DNA of 64,000 nt from an uncultured bacterium (GTDB lineage: Bacteria > Verrucomicrobiota > Verrucomicrobiia > CAIQCK01), in NCBI GenBank assembly GCA_903870275.1, contig CAIQCK010000046.1, forward strand, positions 1 through 64,000, read 5' to 3'. Under the pieces are notes generated by a model, which was not told the origin of the DNA, searched no databases, and saw nothing but the letters and a program-made list of their open reading frames with translations. Positions 24,801 through 36,381 of the stretch are shown one piece after another. The position numbers and the translations under genes were made by a program. The first letter of the stretch is position 1; the number at the start of each line of letters is the position of its first letter.

Positions 24801-25886
24801 GTCGCGGCAGTTTCGTTTCCATGACGTGATGGACGCCAGCCGCGGCTTGACCAGTTCGTGCAGGACTTCGTTGTAACGCTCCCGCGTGATCCACTGAGCG
24901 CCGCCGCCGGGCGACTTGAAGAGCAGTTCGCTGAACGCCGGCGCGCCGATGGCCATGAGTTTGCCGCCCGCGCGCACGTAGGAGATCACTGCGTCCGCCG
25001 CCGTCGCCGGCAGCCGCCGCGCGTCCGCCAGTACCAGGAGATCGAGCGACTCGACGGGAATCCGGCCTTGGCCGAGATCGTCCCATTGCAACGGCGTCAC
25101 GCCGAAGCCGGCGGTTTCAAGCAACGCGACCAGCGGCTTGGCGTCGCCCTCCGCCAGCACGGCCGCGCTGCCCGCCTCGCCGCGGCGGAAACTGATGCCG
25201 GCCAGCGGCGGCGTCCGCACGCCGTCCACTTCGAGCTGCCGGAAGGCGCCGCTCATCCCCTGCGACACCAGCGCCGGCCGGCCCCGCCGCACGGCCTGGC
25301 CGGACGCGAACGAGAAAGTGCGCCGCCAGAGTTTGCCGGAGGCCGTGTCCTTGATTTCGCCGGAGATGCCGTCCTTCGAGAGCGAGAGCGTGAACCGATA
25401 CACCACGCCGTAGCTCCAGTTCTGAAGCGCGCCTTCGTCGTGGCTGGCGAGCCGGGTCGGGCCATGCGCGGTCTGCGCCTGGTGACGGCCCTGATAGCGT
25501 TCGATCAACTCGAAGTAACGGCGGCCATCCGGCCCCTCCACCAGCAACAGCCGCCAGTCGTTATCCAGATCGCGCATCAGGGCGAGGCCCGCCGTGTCAA
25601 ACGTCCCGCCCGTGCGCCGTTCCGGCGTGAAGGTGACGACGATCTTCGCCGCGTCCAGTTCGCCGAGCCGCGGCGTGGCGGTGGCGAGAACTCCGCTTCC
25701 TTTGACCGTGCAGGCATGGTCGCGAAATTCCCAGGAACGGCGGCCGCCCAGTTCGTAGCGGTAGCCACCGGAGAAATCGTCGCGAAGCAGCGGCTCCGGC
25801 GCCGGTGGCGCAGTCTGTGCCAGTGCGGATGGAAACCAAGGGCAGGCGAGAAACAGCGGAACCAAGACGAAACGTAAAATGTTCAT
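21861..25886 (-). CDS. Very large exported clan GH-A-like glycosidase
   Basis: 1341 residues with a signal peptide (hydrophobic to A-L-A-Q). The N-terminal region (about 30-220) resembles a beta-sandwich. A Rossmann/flavodoxin-like region around 230-320 (L-V-L-A-D-A-R and G-G-K-L-M-A-I-G-A-P) is typical of trehalose-utilisation or GATase-like folds. A second beta-sandwich covers about 370-500. A TIM barrel begins around V-G-G-K-P-W-F-M-K-G-I-N-Y (near 770). Its putative acid/base is Glu888 in E-L-S-W-E-P and its putative nucleophile Glu1057 in W-M-E-F-G-Y, the clan-A arrangement of GH2/GH5/GH42 enzymes. A C-terminal beta domain follows. It is probably a periplasmic or secreted enzyme; substrate unknown. 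It is divergent from the mechanosensitive channel gene. Confidence 0.75.
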   Translation of the reverse strand: MNILRFVLVPLFLACPWFPSALAQTAPPAPEPLLRDDFSGGYRYELGGRRSWEFRDHACTVKGSGVLATATPRLGELDAAKIVVTFTPERRTGGTFDTAGLALMRDLDNDWRLLLVEGPDGRRYFELIERYQGRHQAQTAHGPTRLASHDEGALQNWSYGVVYRFTLSLSKDGISGEIKDTASGKLWRRTFSFASGQAVRRGRPALVSQGMSGAFRQLEVDGVRTPPLAGISFRRGEAGSAAVLAEGDAKPLVALLETAGFGVTPLQWDDLGQGRIPVESLDLLVLADARRLPATAADAVISYVRAGGKLMAIGAPAFSELLFKSPGGGAQWITRERYNEVLHELVKPRLASITSWKRNCRDPQRSAAIVEDAAEGKGAWKVSCDLQGWDGYDTGFANAFGPGETLLTFRAKGDATTTQLALEFREQDGSRWIATVDLTPQWRPYLLRPSDFLHWHDSKAKGRGGAGDHFHPQNAAHLVIVLSSSHTPQCKAGPHAYWIKEIGTATHPGSDGDIEAHVPELDGVSPSYNLHPLDESATLRAAGDQRVVPAGWKQPWKLHGYSPNWRASGRGLDRDEAWRWVPIVESFDKRGRSRGALVSLFVGNSSLSNALWANVGVSDPADATGPRLADVLARLAKAMTRGCFLLEGGSRYFSYPDGEKLEVGLVAVNTGREERRVTGRVTVTNRRGKILFQQSGPLTLAAGARQRVSWNWQPEKFDRDGCQVRAELLDGDTALDSISHAVDFLPAAGQEFARVRGSNFSVGGKPWFMKGINYRPNDQGGRSPTDFLQRDIYDPVLVERDLAWMESIGINFLSAIHSPVPPDPDEPGAFRDLHDFLNRCQRHGMKVFFFLNNARPLAGADFEKVKAYITAAGIKDHPAIFSWELSWEPIFYAAQQAEVLKPDWNAWIVERYGSVASAETNWGFKLPRDKDGLLVTPSQQLCTTHGSHDRAVAAFRRFFSDRLSAGYRDIINLLRAWDPKHLITFRFGACGIPDGGRFAHSHSVGVAKHADFMCPEGYNLQTVGWGNTTPADDVRKGGLVTLYYRYVSREKPVVWMEFGYTVNGFGAAWSPEMVHVKPGQLKNQRADFNNYYAMFLESGARGACPWWLPGGFRLGERSDFGVLEPDGTERPACDVLRNAHPQFARVVHAKPGKFIEVDFDAHNADAWQLYGQQYLDTVKEGLTPYLKTAGTGTDSATTPLVAVGNTPCNGHNPPKFLNAEFNSLEIQDASGQWQEARNGAVVAVKRGAPVRCRASIGNLGEARWLAPRPNLAQGGVYLAGRKEYGVEFKAPIATDTDYLADATVKEFTLIPAADKSATVSFEMLAEGRTSFGERRTITLKP

Positions 25887-26022
25887 GGCTTGTTGGCGAA
25901 GAATACCTCACCCTGCTGCCTTCGGCCAGCGCAACCACCCGAGAGGGCGGTTGACCGCCAGATTTTATTTTTGCACGGCGTCCCGGCCTGCTAAGATAAC
26001 AAGATTCATCGGATTTCCTGAA

Positions 26023-29412
<3,390 letters not shown>

Positions 29413-29440
29413 CTCTTCCCCCCTCCACTGGACACCGGCT

Positions 29441-30535
29441 TCAATCCAACGGCATTCCACTTGCCAGCAGCAGTGTTTCCTCCACGGCCAGATCGTGCGA
29501 GGCTGAGAATCCAAACGCCTTCTCGCCGCGGATGACTTTGGCTAAGTCCGCGAAGTCGCCGTCGTAGCGCCCGCCGCCGCGCGCGAACTTCACGTCCTGG
29601 TAGCCCTTCTTGAAGCCGCCGCGTGGCGCGTCGAGAGCCAGCCGCGCCTGCGGCGGTTCGAGCGGGCGGATGTCGAACGTTCCCTTCGTGCCGCAGACGA
29701 CGAACTGCCGCCGCGCCCCGCCTTCGATCTCCACCAGCGCGACGCGGACGGTCACGGTGGCTTTCGGATATTCGAGCACGGCGAGTTGGTTGTCGGCGAG
29801 GCCGTCGTCCAGCGGCGAGCAGTGGCGGCTGCAAGCCGTGACCTTGGTTGGCCGGCCCATGATGTTGATCACAGGATCTATGATGTGGCCGCCAAGCTCG
29901 AACATCCCGCCGCCGCGGTAGGGCAACAGAGGCTTGCGCTCGGCGGCGCCGATAACCTTGCTCATGGTGGCATCAATCGAAAACACGTCGCCCAGCGATC
30001 CGTCGCGCACAAGTTGGAAGCAAAGCTGGAACGCAGGGTTGTAGCGCAGCATGTAGCCCATCTGCACGGTGAGCTTCCGGCGAGCGGCGTCGTCGAGCAG
30101 CCGTTTGAACGCCGCGAGCGACTCGCCGGCGGGCTTGTCGAGATGGACGTGTTTGCCCGCGGCGATGCAACGGGCGGCGGTGGGAACCAAATCTTTCACG
30201 TCGGTTTCCACGGCCACGGCCTGAAGATCCGGAGTGTTCAGCAAATGCCTCTCGTTCACCCACGGCAGGCCCGCGTAGGTTTGGGTTTTCTCGACCGCAG
30301 CGCGCCGCTGCGGGTCGGGTTCGACGATGCCAACGACCTCGAATTCGTCCGAGTGGCGCAGCGTGTCCATTTTCCCGGCGGCATGCGCGTGGGCCGTGCC
30401 GATCTGGCCGATGCGGATCTTCGGCGGCTTGGCGCCGGTCTGTGCGCTGGAGGTTTTCAAGGCCGCCCATGCGCCTGCGGTCAAACCGGCGGCGGTGGAT
30501 GCGCGGAGGAAGTCGCGTCGTGAAAGCGTGTTCAT
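29441..30535 (-). CDS. Gfo/Idh/MocA-family oxidoreductase, Tat-exported
   Basis: 364 residues beginning with a Tat signal (S-R-R-D-F-L-R, then A-A-G-L-T-A-G-A-W-A). The mature protein has an N-terminal Rossmann fold for NAD(P) (I-R-I-G-Q-I-G-T-A-H-A-H-A) and the family's D-K-P-A-G motif after G-K-H-V-H-L, with the catalytic lysine in E/D-K-P. The C-terminal alpha/beta domain has the usual G-G-G-M-F-E-L-G-G-H-I-I-D-P. Such enzymes act on sugars, inositols or 3-keto-sugars; periplasmic copies are common in Verrucomicrobiota, often with tightly bound cofactor. Substrate cannot be read from sequence. Convergent with the channel gene (28-bp gap). Confidence 0.9.
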   Translation of the reverse strand: MNTLSRRDFLRASTAAGLTAGAWAALKTSSAQTGAKPPKIRIGQIGTAHAHAAGKMDTLRHSDEFEVVGIVEPDPQRRAAVEKTQTYAGLPWVNERHLLNTPDLQAVAVETDVKDLVPTAARCIAAGKHVHLDKPAGESLAAFKRLLDDAARRKLTVQMGYMLRYNPAFQLCFQLVRDGSLGDVFSIDATMSKVIGAAERKPLLPYRGGGMFELGGHIIDPVINIMGRPTKVTACSRHCSPLDDGLADNQLAVLEYPKATVTVRVALVEIEGGARRQFVVCGTKGTFDIRPLEPPQARLALDAPRGGFKKGYQDVKFARGGGRYDGDFADLAKVIRGEKAFGFSASHDLAVEETLLLASGMPLD

Positions 30536-30647
30536 GAGGTATACGCGTATAGAAGCAGGGACCGGGGATGTTGGAAATCCATTTCTTTAGGCGGGCGGGA
30601 GAAGTTTGTTTTCTTTGATTGAAGATTCGGCGGGCCGGTTCGTCTGA

Positions 30648-30669
30648 CAAGTAACCAAACGGTTACTTG
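30648..30669. promoter_or_regulatory. Operator-like inverted repeat over the translation start region
   Basis: CAAGTAACC and GGTTACTTG form perfect 9-bp arms around a 4-bp centre. They end one base before the AAGGA ribosome site (30671-30675) of the following gene. It could be a repressor operator or, in RNA, a hairpin beside the ribosome site. It is the only strong symmetry in this gap. Confidence 0.5.
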
Positions 30670-30680
30670 AAAGGAACAAT

Positions 30681-32138
30681 ATGAAAACTCCACTGGTTCT
30701 CGTGATGGTTGCCCTGGCCGGAAGCGTGAGCGCCCCGGCCGCCGACCCGGTGCCGTATCCAGACGGGTTCCCGGCCCAACCTCCCTCCGATCCGCTTGTC
30801 GCCGGCCCGGCGTCATCGGCTGACCCGTATTTCGCTCCTCCCGCCGGCGGTGGCGCGGGGAATGTTCCCGGCTATCCTACCGGGGACTACACTTCACCTC
30901 CGCCACCGCCCCAAAACGCCGGCCAGCCGCCCGACCCCGGCGTGGTGCGCGCCGAACTCGTAGCCCTGCCGGGCGAAATGTCGCAGCCGGCGTTCGCTCC
31001 CACGACGCTGCCGGTCCCGGACGCCCTGAGCTACCAGTATTTCCAGCAACCGTTGCAGCCCTACGGCGAATGGGTGGTCATCGCCGGCTATGGTCCCTGC
31101 TGGCGGCCGCGCCGCGTGCATGCGGGTTGGCGGCCTTATCTGGAAGGCCGCTGGGTCAGGATGAACACTGGCTGGTCCTGGGCCAGCCCCGAGCCGTGGG
31201 GTTGGGCAACGTATCACTACGGCCGCTGGATGCTGACGGCAAGTTTCGGCTGGGTGTGGGTGCCGGGCCATGAGTGGGCACCGGCGTGGGTGAACTGGCG
31301 CAGCGGAGAGGATTTGGTCGGCTGGGAGCCCATGCCACCGGATGTGGTGCTGGACTCGGGGTTCTACGATGACGGGTTTGGCTTGGGGATTGATTGCTGG
31401 ACCATGGTTCGCTGCGGGGATTTCCTGGCGCCGAATTGCGGGTCGGTGGCGTTTTCTCGCGAGGCATGCCGGGGATGGTTTCCAAAAACGAGGGCTGTGG
31501 CCGGCATCAATTTCGCCCGCAACGGCGTCGCGAGCGTCGGTGCCGGACATCAACGGATTGAAACCGTCACCGGTCGCGGTGCGCCAACGTCGCATTTGCG
31601 CGACGCGGCCGTTCCCAGCCATCGGCCGCCAGTCGGCGTCGAACACAACTCGCCGGTTGTTGGCAGGCCGGCGGCATCGCTGCGTTTTCCGGCATCGGAT
31701 GCGAGCCACAGCGACCACACGAGCGCGGTTCCTGACATCAGGACCAACACCCGACCGCCAGCGCGCGCCCCCATGCAGAGCACGGTCTCAAGCCATGAGA
31801 CCGAGCGGCGTCCGTCGGCCGTGACCAGCCGGCCCGCGATGCCTGCGCGGAGCTTCACCCCGTCGCCGTCCAGCGCACCGTCACGGAGTTCCTCCTGGTC
31901 GGCGCCGACGGTATCCCATACTTCGTCGGCCGCGCCTGCGCGGAGCTTCACCCCGTCGCCATCCAGTGCGCCGTCACGGAGTTCCTCCTGGTCGGCGCCT
32001 TCCGTGTCCCATGTTCCGTCGGCGCCGGTGGTCCATCATGCGGATCCACCCGTTCACCAGCCGTCGGTTTCGTCCGGCAGCCACAGCGCGCCGAGCGCTC
32101 CTCCGTCGCATAACACCGGCCGGCCGTCGTCACGGTGA
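30681..32138 (+). CDS. Exported DUF6600-type protein with low-complexity tail
   Basis: 485 residues with a signal peptide (ending A-P-A-A). After a Pro-rich segment, the region about 115-230 has the repeated aromatic pattern of DUF6600-type proteins: Y-G-E-W-V, G-W-R-P-Y-L-E-G-R-W, G-W-S-W-A-S-P-E-P-W-G-W-A-T-Y-H-Y-G-R-W and G-W-V-W-V-P-G-H-E-W-A-P-A-W-V. The last 180 residues are Ser/Pro-rich and probably disordered, containing an exact-period 93-bp (31-residue) duplication. The function of this family is not known; an envelope-associated role is likely. It has a good ribosome site and an adjacent inverted repeat. Confidence 0.8.
   Translation: MKTPLVLVMVALAGSVSAPAADPVPYPDGFPAQPPSDPLVAGPASSADPYFAPPAGGGAGNVPGYPTGDYTSPPPPPQNAGQPPDPGVVRAELVALPGEMSQPAFAPTTLPVPDALSYQYFQQPLQPYGEWVVIAGYGPCWRPRRVHAGWRPYLEGRWVRMNTGWSWASPEPWGWATYHYGRWMLTASFGWVWVPGHEWAPAWVNWRSGEDLVGWEPMPPDVVLDSGFYDDGFGLGIDCWTMVRCGDFLAPNCGSVAFSREACRGWFPKTRAVAGINFARNGVASVGAGHQRIETVTGRGAPTSHLRDAAVPSHRPPVGVEHNSPVVGRPAASLRFPASDASHSDHTSAVPDIRTNTRPPARAPMQSTVSSHETERRPSAVTSRPAMPARSFTPSPSSAPSRSSSWSAPTVSHTSSAAPARSFTPSPSSAPSRSSSWSAPSVSHVPSAPVVHHADPPVHQPSVSSGSHSAPSAPPSHNTGRPSSR
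31841..32026. repeat. 93-bp tandem duplication in the DUF6600 gene
   Basis: Two consecutive 93-bp units (31841-31933 and 31934-32026) are nearly identical in their first two thirds and then diverge. Each encodes A-R-S-F-T-P-S-P-S-S-A-P-S-R-S-S-S-W-S-A-type sequence. The tail length may therefore vary between strains. Confidence 0.85.
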
Positions 32139-32149
32139 TCCATCATCCA

Positions 32150-32194
32150 GGGGACGCCTCGAACTGCACAAGGAGGTCAGTGCGAGGCGTCCCC
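32150..32194. terminator. Hairpin between convergent genes
   Basis: Perfect 12-bp arms GGGGACGCCTCG (32150-32161) and CGAGGCGTCCCC (32183-32194) enclose 21 bases, between the DUF6600 gene and the GH39-like gene that points the other way. No T tract follows, so termination may be factor-assisted. A weaker TAGGAC/GTCCTA pair follows at 32212-32233. Confidence 0.55.
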
Positions 32195-32230
32195 GAGTCG
32201 CGACGTCAATAGGACGGTATCCTGCCTGTC

Positions 32231-35059
32231 CTACTTCAACCGCTCTTCCAACTGCGCTGGCGTCAGTCGGGGCGCGCTGACATAAACCGGCTCACGGGGG
32301 CGCAGTGACAGTTCCGAATCCGGATTTCCCATGAGATCCAATACACTCGCGCCCTCCACCGACAGCCGCCGGGCTTGTTCGCTCCAGACCACGGCAATGG
32401 AGCCGCGGCCTTTGGCGAACAGGTGAATCGTCAGACCCTCGCGCTCGATGCTGCGGACGGGTTTGGCGCCGTCGAGTTGCTGTTCGAGCGCGCTGTAGGC
32501 CATCATCGTCGGCTTGGGCCGGCCGTCGAAGTCCATCAATACATAATAACCGTTGGCCATGGTGGAGAACCACGGCATCGCCCCCCGCACGCCGCCCGTA
32601 TAATAGTAACCGATGCCGGCAACGCCCGCGGAAAGCATCTGCACCATGCCGCGCACCAGACCGCACGCGGCGTCGAGGCCGGTGAGATTGACCGTGGCGC
32701 CCGAGTGCGACCCGAAGGCCGCGCCGCGGCTGAATCCTTCCTTCGGCAGCCACGACGCGAACGGCGGACAGCGAATGCCGCCCTCGCTCATGTAAATCGG
32801 TTTCACCGCGCCGTGCTCGCGCATCAACTCCACGTAGCGCTGGACTTGTTGCGTGATGACCGGCATCTGCCCCGGCGCGGCAGGCTCGGTCATTGGCGGG
32901 CTCCAGTAAACATGGTAGGAAAGCGCGTCCATGAAACTCATCGCGTCCTGCGCCAGCACGCGCTGGGTCCACTTTTCGTCGCTCGGAGCGAAGCAGCCGC
33001 CGATGACGACGGCCTTCGGATCGGCCCGCTTGATGGCGCGCCAGGCGATCTTCTGCAACTCCGCATATTCCTCCGGCGTGCCGGAGAAGAATGTTTTCCA
33101 GTTCGGCTCGTTCCAGATTTCCCAGAGCCGGATGCGGTCGCGGAAATGTTCCACCGTGCGAAAGACATACTCTTCCCACTCGGCCGGATCGCGCGGCGCC
33201 GCGTTGGTCCAGTCGCCACTGTCCTTGCGGTTCGGGTCCGCGCGACCCGCCCACAACGGCGGATGACCGAGGTTGGCCAGGAGCGTAAACCCTCGCTGCC
33301 GAAGGTCGTTGATCTCAGCATCGCGCCAGACGAAATGGCCTTTTTCCGGTTCCACCACGCGCCAATGGCAGAAGTCCCCGAAATCGTGCAGCCGCACCCA
33401 GCGCGCTCCCATCGCCGCGGACGCCAGCAGCGTGTTGGTCGGCTCCGGCAGCGTCACCGCCGTCAAGTCGCTCGCCGCGTTATCCACCTTGTTGCTGAGG
33501 TTAACCTGGATGTTGACGGACCGGCCGTCTCCCGTGCTGGCGGAGGTCATCTCCGATATGCCGGCGACCTGACCCAGCCGGCGCTCCAATGGCACCATCT
33601 GCCCCGTGGCCACCGTATCCGTCACGTGCGTGCCGAACGGCGAATCGGGGCGCAGCTTGCGGTCGCGCTTCGGGAAGACGCCGAACCACACTTCGCCCGT
33701 CGCCGGCGAGTCATTGGCCTGAACGCGGACTCGATACAAGCCCGGCCGTCGCGGGTTGAACGTCGCGTCGTCGGGCGCTCCGGGTTTCACGACGTGGGAA
33801 ACGGTCGTTACCGGCCGCGACCAAAGATCCTCCAGCGTGTATCGCAGCGTCACGTCACCGGGCGTTGGCTGGCTGGCGACACGGGCCGTCACCTTCACGT
33901 TCTCTCCGACGCGGCACCAGCGCGTGGATGTTTCCGCGCCGGCCTCGATGGGATGCGCGGCCTGGTAATCGCTCGCATCGCCTTCCTCCATCTGCACGTC
34001 ATCCACCCAGACCGTGCCCGATGGCACGATTCTCGCTACGTAGTCTTCCCACAGATTGGGCAGGGCAATGCCGCTGACCTGATAACGCGCCCACTCGGTC
34101 GTCGCGCGCACCGTGGCCTTGCGCTCGTTGCGGTTGGAGGGCGAGTCCCCGCCTTCGTCGGCCCACTCGAAGAACCGCAGCGTCACCCGCGTGTCCGGCT
34201 CGGCGGCCTTGATCCACGCGCTGAACGTGTAACGCTGGCCCGCCCGCACCGGGAATGGCCGGCATTCGATGCCCACCGGCGTCGTGCGCGGACGCGTCTT
34301 GGGCGGCAGCGGCCGGTTGAGCGGCAGCGTGAGGCTCGGCAGGGTCGTTTCACCGATGCGCGCGCTGCACGCGCCGGAGTGGGCGTTCGTCGAGTCCACA
34401 ACGAAACCGTCCGTCGGCGTCCAGCCTTCGGGACCCGCCTCGAAGCCGCTGTTGTAGATGCGGTTGCCTTTCACCGGCGTCATGCCGGTCGCGGCGGCGG
34501 AGTCCTCATGAATGCCCGGCCGCAGCGACACGTCGGCCACCAGCAACGTGCCCGCGCCCGCGAACATGATATAGACGCCGCAGTCATTGTCGGAATCGCT
34601 CGCCTCGCCGATGAGCACGTAGGGCCGCCACTCGTTCTTCAAACGGCAAAAGCGCTTGAGGTAGCCGGTGTAGGGCGCGTTGTGCTTGCGAACGCCGACA
34701 TAAACCGGCGAGGCGACATAGCCCTTCATCCAGAGCCGCAACGTGTAGGGCTTCCCCTTCTCCACCGCGACGCGGGCCGAATGGAACTGCACGCCGCCGC
34801 CGTCAAACCGCGTGCAGGTGACGCGCTGCGCCGACTTGCCGCCGTGGACGTCGCTCGTCTCCCCGGCAAACACCACGTCGTTCGAGCCGTAGCAATTCTT
34901 CACCCAGCCGGCTGCCAGTCCGCCGGCGAACGGTCCTTCCATGCCGCCGCCGCGGAGCAGTTCGTCATCCGCGACAAGATTGAGCGTGAGCAAGACGGCC
35001 GCCACGATCCAGAAGATGGACCGCAAGGACGCGAGTCGAAACAAACCAGTTCGTTTCAT
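32231..35059 (-). CDS. Exported GH39-like glycosidase with carbohydrate-binding N-terminal domains
   Basis: 942 residues with a signal peptide (hydrophobic run to N-L-V-A-D). Two CBM4/9-like beta-sandwich domains are suggested around 35-190 and 205-370 (W-x-x-x-Y-G-S-N-D, G-G-K-S-A-Q-R-V, R-A-G-Q-R-Y-T-F-S-A-W). The TIM barrel carries W-E-I-W-N-E651-P-N-W as putative acid/base and Y-M-S-E759-G-G as putative nucleophile, the clan-A pattern shared by GH39/GH5-type xylosidases and related enzymes. A small beta domain ends the protein. It is secreted or periplasmic; the substrate is probably a plant or algal glycan. Confidence 0.8.
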   Translation of the reverse strand: MKRTGLFRLASLRSIFWIVAAVLLTLNLVADDELLRGGGMEGPFAGGLAAGWVKNCYGSNDVVFAGETSDVHGGKSAQRVTCTRFDGGGVQFHSARVAVEKGKPYTLRLWMKGYVASPVYVGVRKHNAPYTGYLKRFCRLKNEWRPYVLIGEASDSDNDCGVYIMFAGAGTLLVADVSLRPGIHEDSAAATGMTPVKGNRIYNSGFEAGPEGWTPTDGFVVDSTNAHSGACSARIGETTLPSLTLPLNRPLPPKTRPRTTPVGIECRPFPVRAGQRYTFSAWIKAAEPDTRVTLRFFEWADEGGDSPSNRNERKATVRATTEWARYQVSGIALPNLWEDYVARIVPSGTVWVDDVQMEEGDASDYQAAHPIEAGAETSTRWCRVGENVKVTARVASQPTPGDVTLRYTLEDLWSRPVTTVSHVVKPGAPDDATFNPRRPGLYRVRVQANDSPATGEVWFGVFPKRDRKLRPDSPFGTHVTDTVATGQMVPLERRLGQVAGISEMTSASTGDGRSVNIQVNLSNKVDNAASDLTAVTLPEPTNTLLASAAMGARWVRLHDFGDFCHWRVVEPEKGHFVWRDAEINDLRQRGFTLLANLGHPPLWAGRADPNRKDSGDWTNAAPRDPAEWEEYVFRTVEHFRDRIRLWEIWNEPNWKTFFSGTPEEYAELQKIAWRAIKRADPKAVVIGGCFAPSDEKWTQRVLAQDAMSFMDALSYHVYWSPPMTEPAAPGQMPVITQQVQRYVELMREHGAVKPIYMSEGGIRCPPFASWLPKEGFSRGAAFGSHSGATVNLTGLDAACGLVRGMVQMLSAGVAGIGYYYTGGVRGAMPWFSTMANGYYVLMDFDGRPKPTMMAYSALEQQLDGAKPVRSIEREGLTIHLFAKGRGSIAVVWSEQARRLSVEGASVLDLMGNPDSELSLRPREPVYVSAPRLTPAQLEERLK

Positions 35060-35223
35060 AGGCAGAGTGTGTTAAGACCGAAAAAGGGACCCGTTAGGGC
35101 GTCTTGCCCAAATGAAACAGCCAGCCCGCTTACGATGCAAAGATTATAGGTGACCCTTTTTCCCTTTCGATCCTTCGACCTTCGACCGCAAACAAAACCG
35201 ATGGCTGGCAAGCCTCAGCAAAT

Positions 35224-36381
35224 CTACAACGCAATGAGCTTGCGCAGGAAGACACCAGCAGCACCCTGATCAATCACGAACGTGGGCGAGCTTATCAGCG
35301 AGTTGATCGTCCTGCCCTCGAATTGCGTCACCCCTCTTGAATTCCGACCGGCCCAATGCCGCAGAACGATGGTGCATTCGAGCAGGTTCGTCTCGAACAT
35401 GGAGACCAAGACGGTGTTGACGATCTTTGTCGCGTCCACGCCAACGAAGTAAAACATGAACACAGTTTTTTCACGGGCCAAGAACTCCAGCATTTTGTCG
35501 ATATTGTATGCCTTCGGATTGGAGTTGAGGATCATGATCTTCGTCTTCACATCGGTCTCGGTGTGATACGCGTCGAAGATTCGCTGGTAGTCACCGAGCG
35601 CGTTGCCGGTCTTAAACGCTGGGATTCCTTTTCCGCGGTTCTGCAATGCGTGGACCAATTCCTCCCGAAGCTTCTCATCTTCCCCAGCGATTAAATACTC
35701 AATAATTCGACCTCGGACGTTCACGTTCTCAATGAGCGACGCCAAGAGGATATCGTTCTTGAATCTCTCCACCTTCGTGTCTAGGTCGGCCTTCAATGTT
35801 TGGGCATCGGCTGAGTTTGCAAAGCTCGCTGCTCGTTTCGGCGCACTGAGAATCGCAGCCTCTTCAACCACGCCAACTGCAAACTTCGAACCTGTGGGAG
35901 AAATGTTGGTCGTGGCTTCCACCAACCGCACAAGGTTCCCATCAAAGCCAATCCCGGCGTGTATTTCAAACAGCCTCTCCAAATTGGCGTCGTTATTCGG
36001 GATGCCTTCAAAGTTTCGGATGATGTCTGACCCGTTGAAGCTTCCCTTGATGTTGTTTTCGCGAAGCTCCTGCGAACTGTGGCTGATTTTCTTTAGCAGT
36101 GTCGTATTGGCCAAGAAGCAGTGGTTTGCAATCGGAGTCACGAGGCACACGACGAACGGTCTGTCGTCGAACTTCTTCAAGTTCGACAAGGAAAGCACCG
36201 TGTTGCCAAAGTTCACACTTGCTGACGCGCTAAATCGCACCGCGAAGTCGGCGCAGTAGAACACCGAACGATCCTTCGTTAGCCCAAACTGTGTTGCCAC
36301 CGCCTGAGAAAGTGCCCCCTTGTCGTTGATACCGTTCCGCTCTCCAACAAAACGAACAAGGTCCTGAAGATGGTTATTCAT
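35224..36381 (-). CDS. Probable type II restriction endonuclease
   Basis: 385 residues with no signal peptide or membrane segment. It overlaps the DNA methyltransferase gene by 8 bases on the same strand, the main reason for the call. Motifs such as N-N-I-K-G-S-F-N-G-S-D-I, P-F-V-V-C-L-V-T-P and a Phe/Tyr-rich F-M-F-Y-F-V-G-V-D look globular, but I cannot place the PD-(D/E)xK residues or the recognition site. Base composition and codon use are clearly less GC-rich than flanking genes, a sign of acquisition. Alternative: another protein of a defence island. Confidence 0.65.
   Translation of the reverse strand: MNNHLQDLVRFVGERNGINDKGALSQAVATQFGLTKDRSVFYCADFAVRFSASASVNFGNTVLSLSNLKKFDDRPFVVCLVTPIANHCFLANTTLLKKISHSSQELRENNIKGSFNGSDIIRNFEGIPNNDANLERLFEIHAGIGFDGNLVRLVEATTNISPTGSKFAVGVVEEAAILSAPKRAASFANSADAQTLKADLDTKVERFKNDILLASLIENVNVRGRIIEYLIAGEDEKLREELVHALQNRGKGIPAFKTGNALGDYQRIFDAYHTETDVKTKIMILNSNPKAYNIDKMLEFLAREKTVFMFYFVGVDATKIVNTVLVSMFETNLLECTIVLRHWAGRNSRGVTQFEGRTINSLISSPTFVIDQGAAGVFLRKLIAL

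Noticed and set aside
35070-35180. AAAAAGGG ... CCCTTTTT pair as a terminator between the GH39-like and restriction genes
   Set aside because: Both flanking genes are on the minus strand, the arms share only eight pairing bases and are about 70 bases apart; no convincing hairpin.
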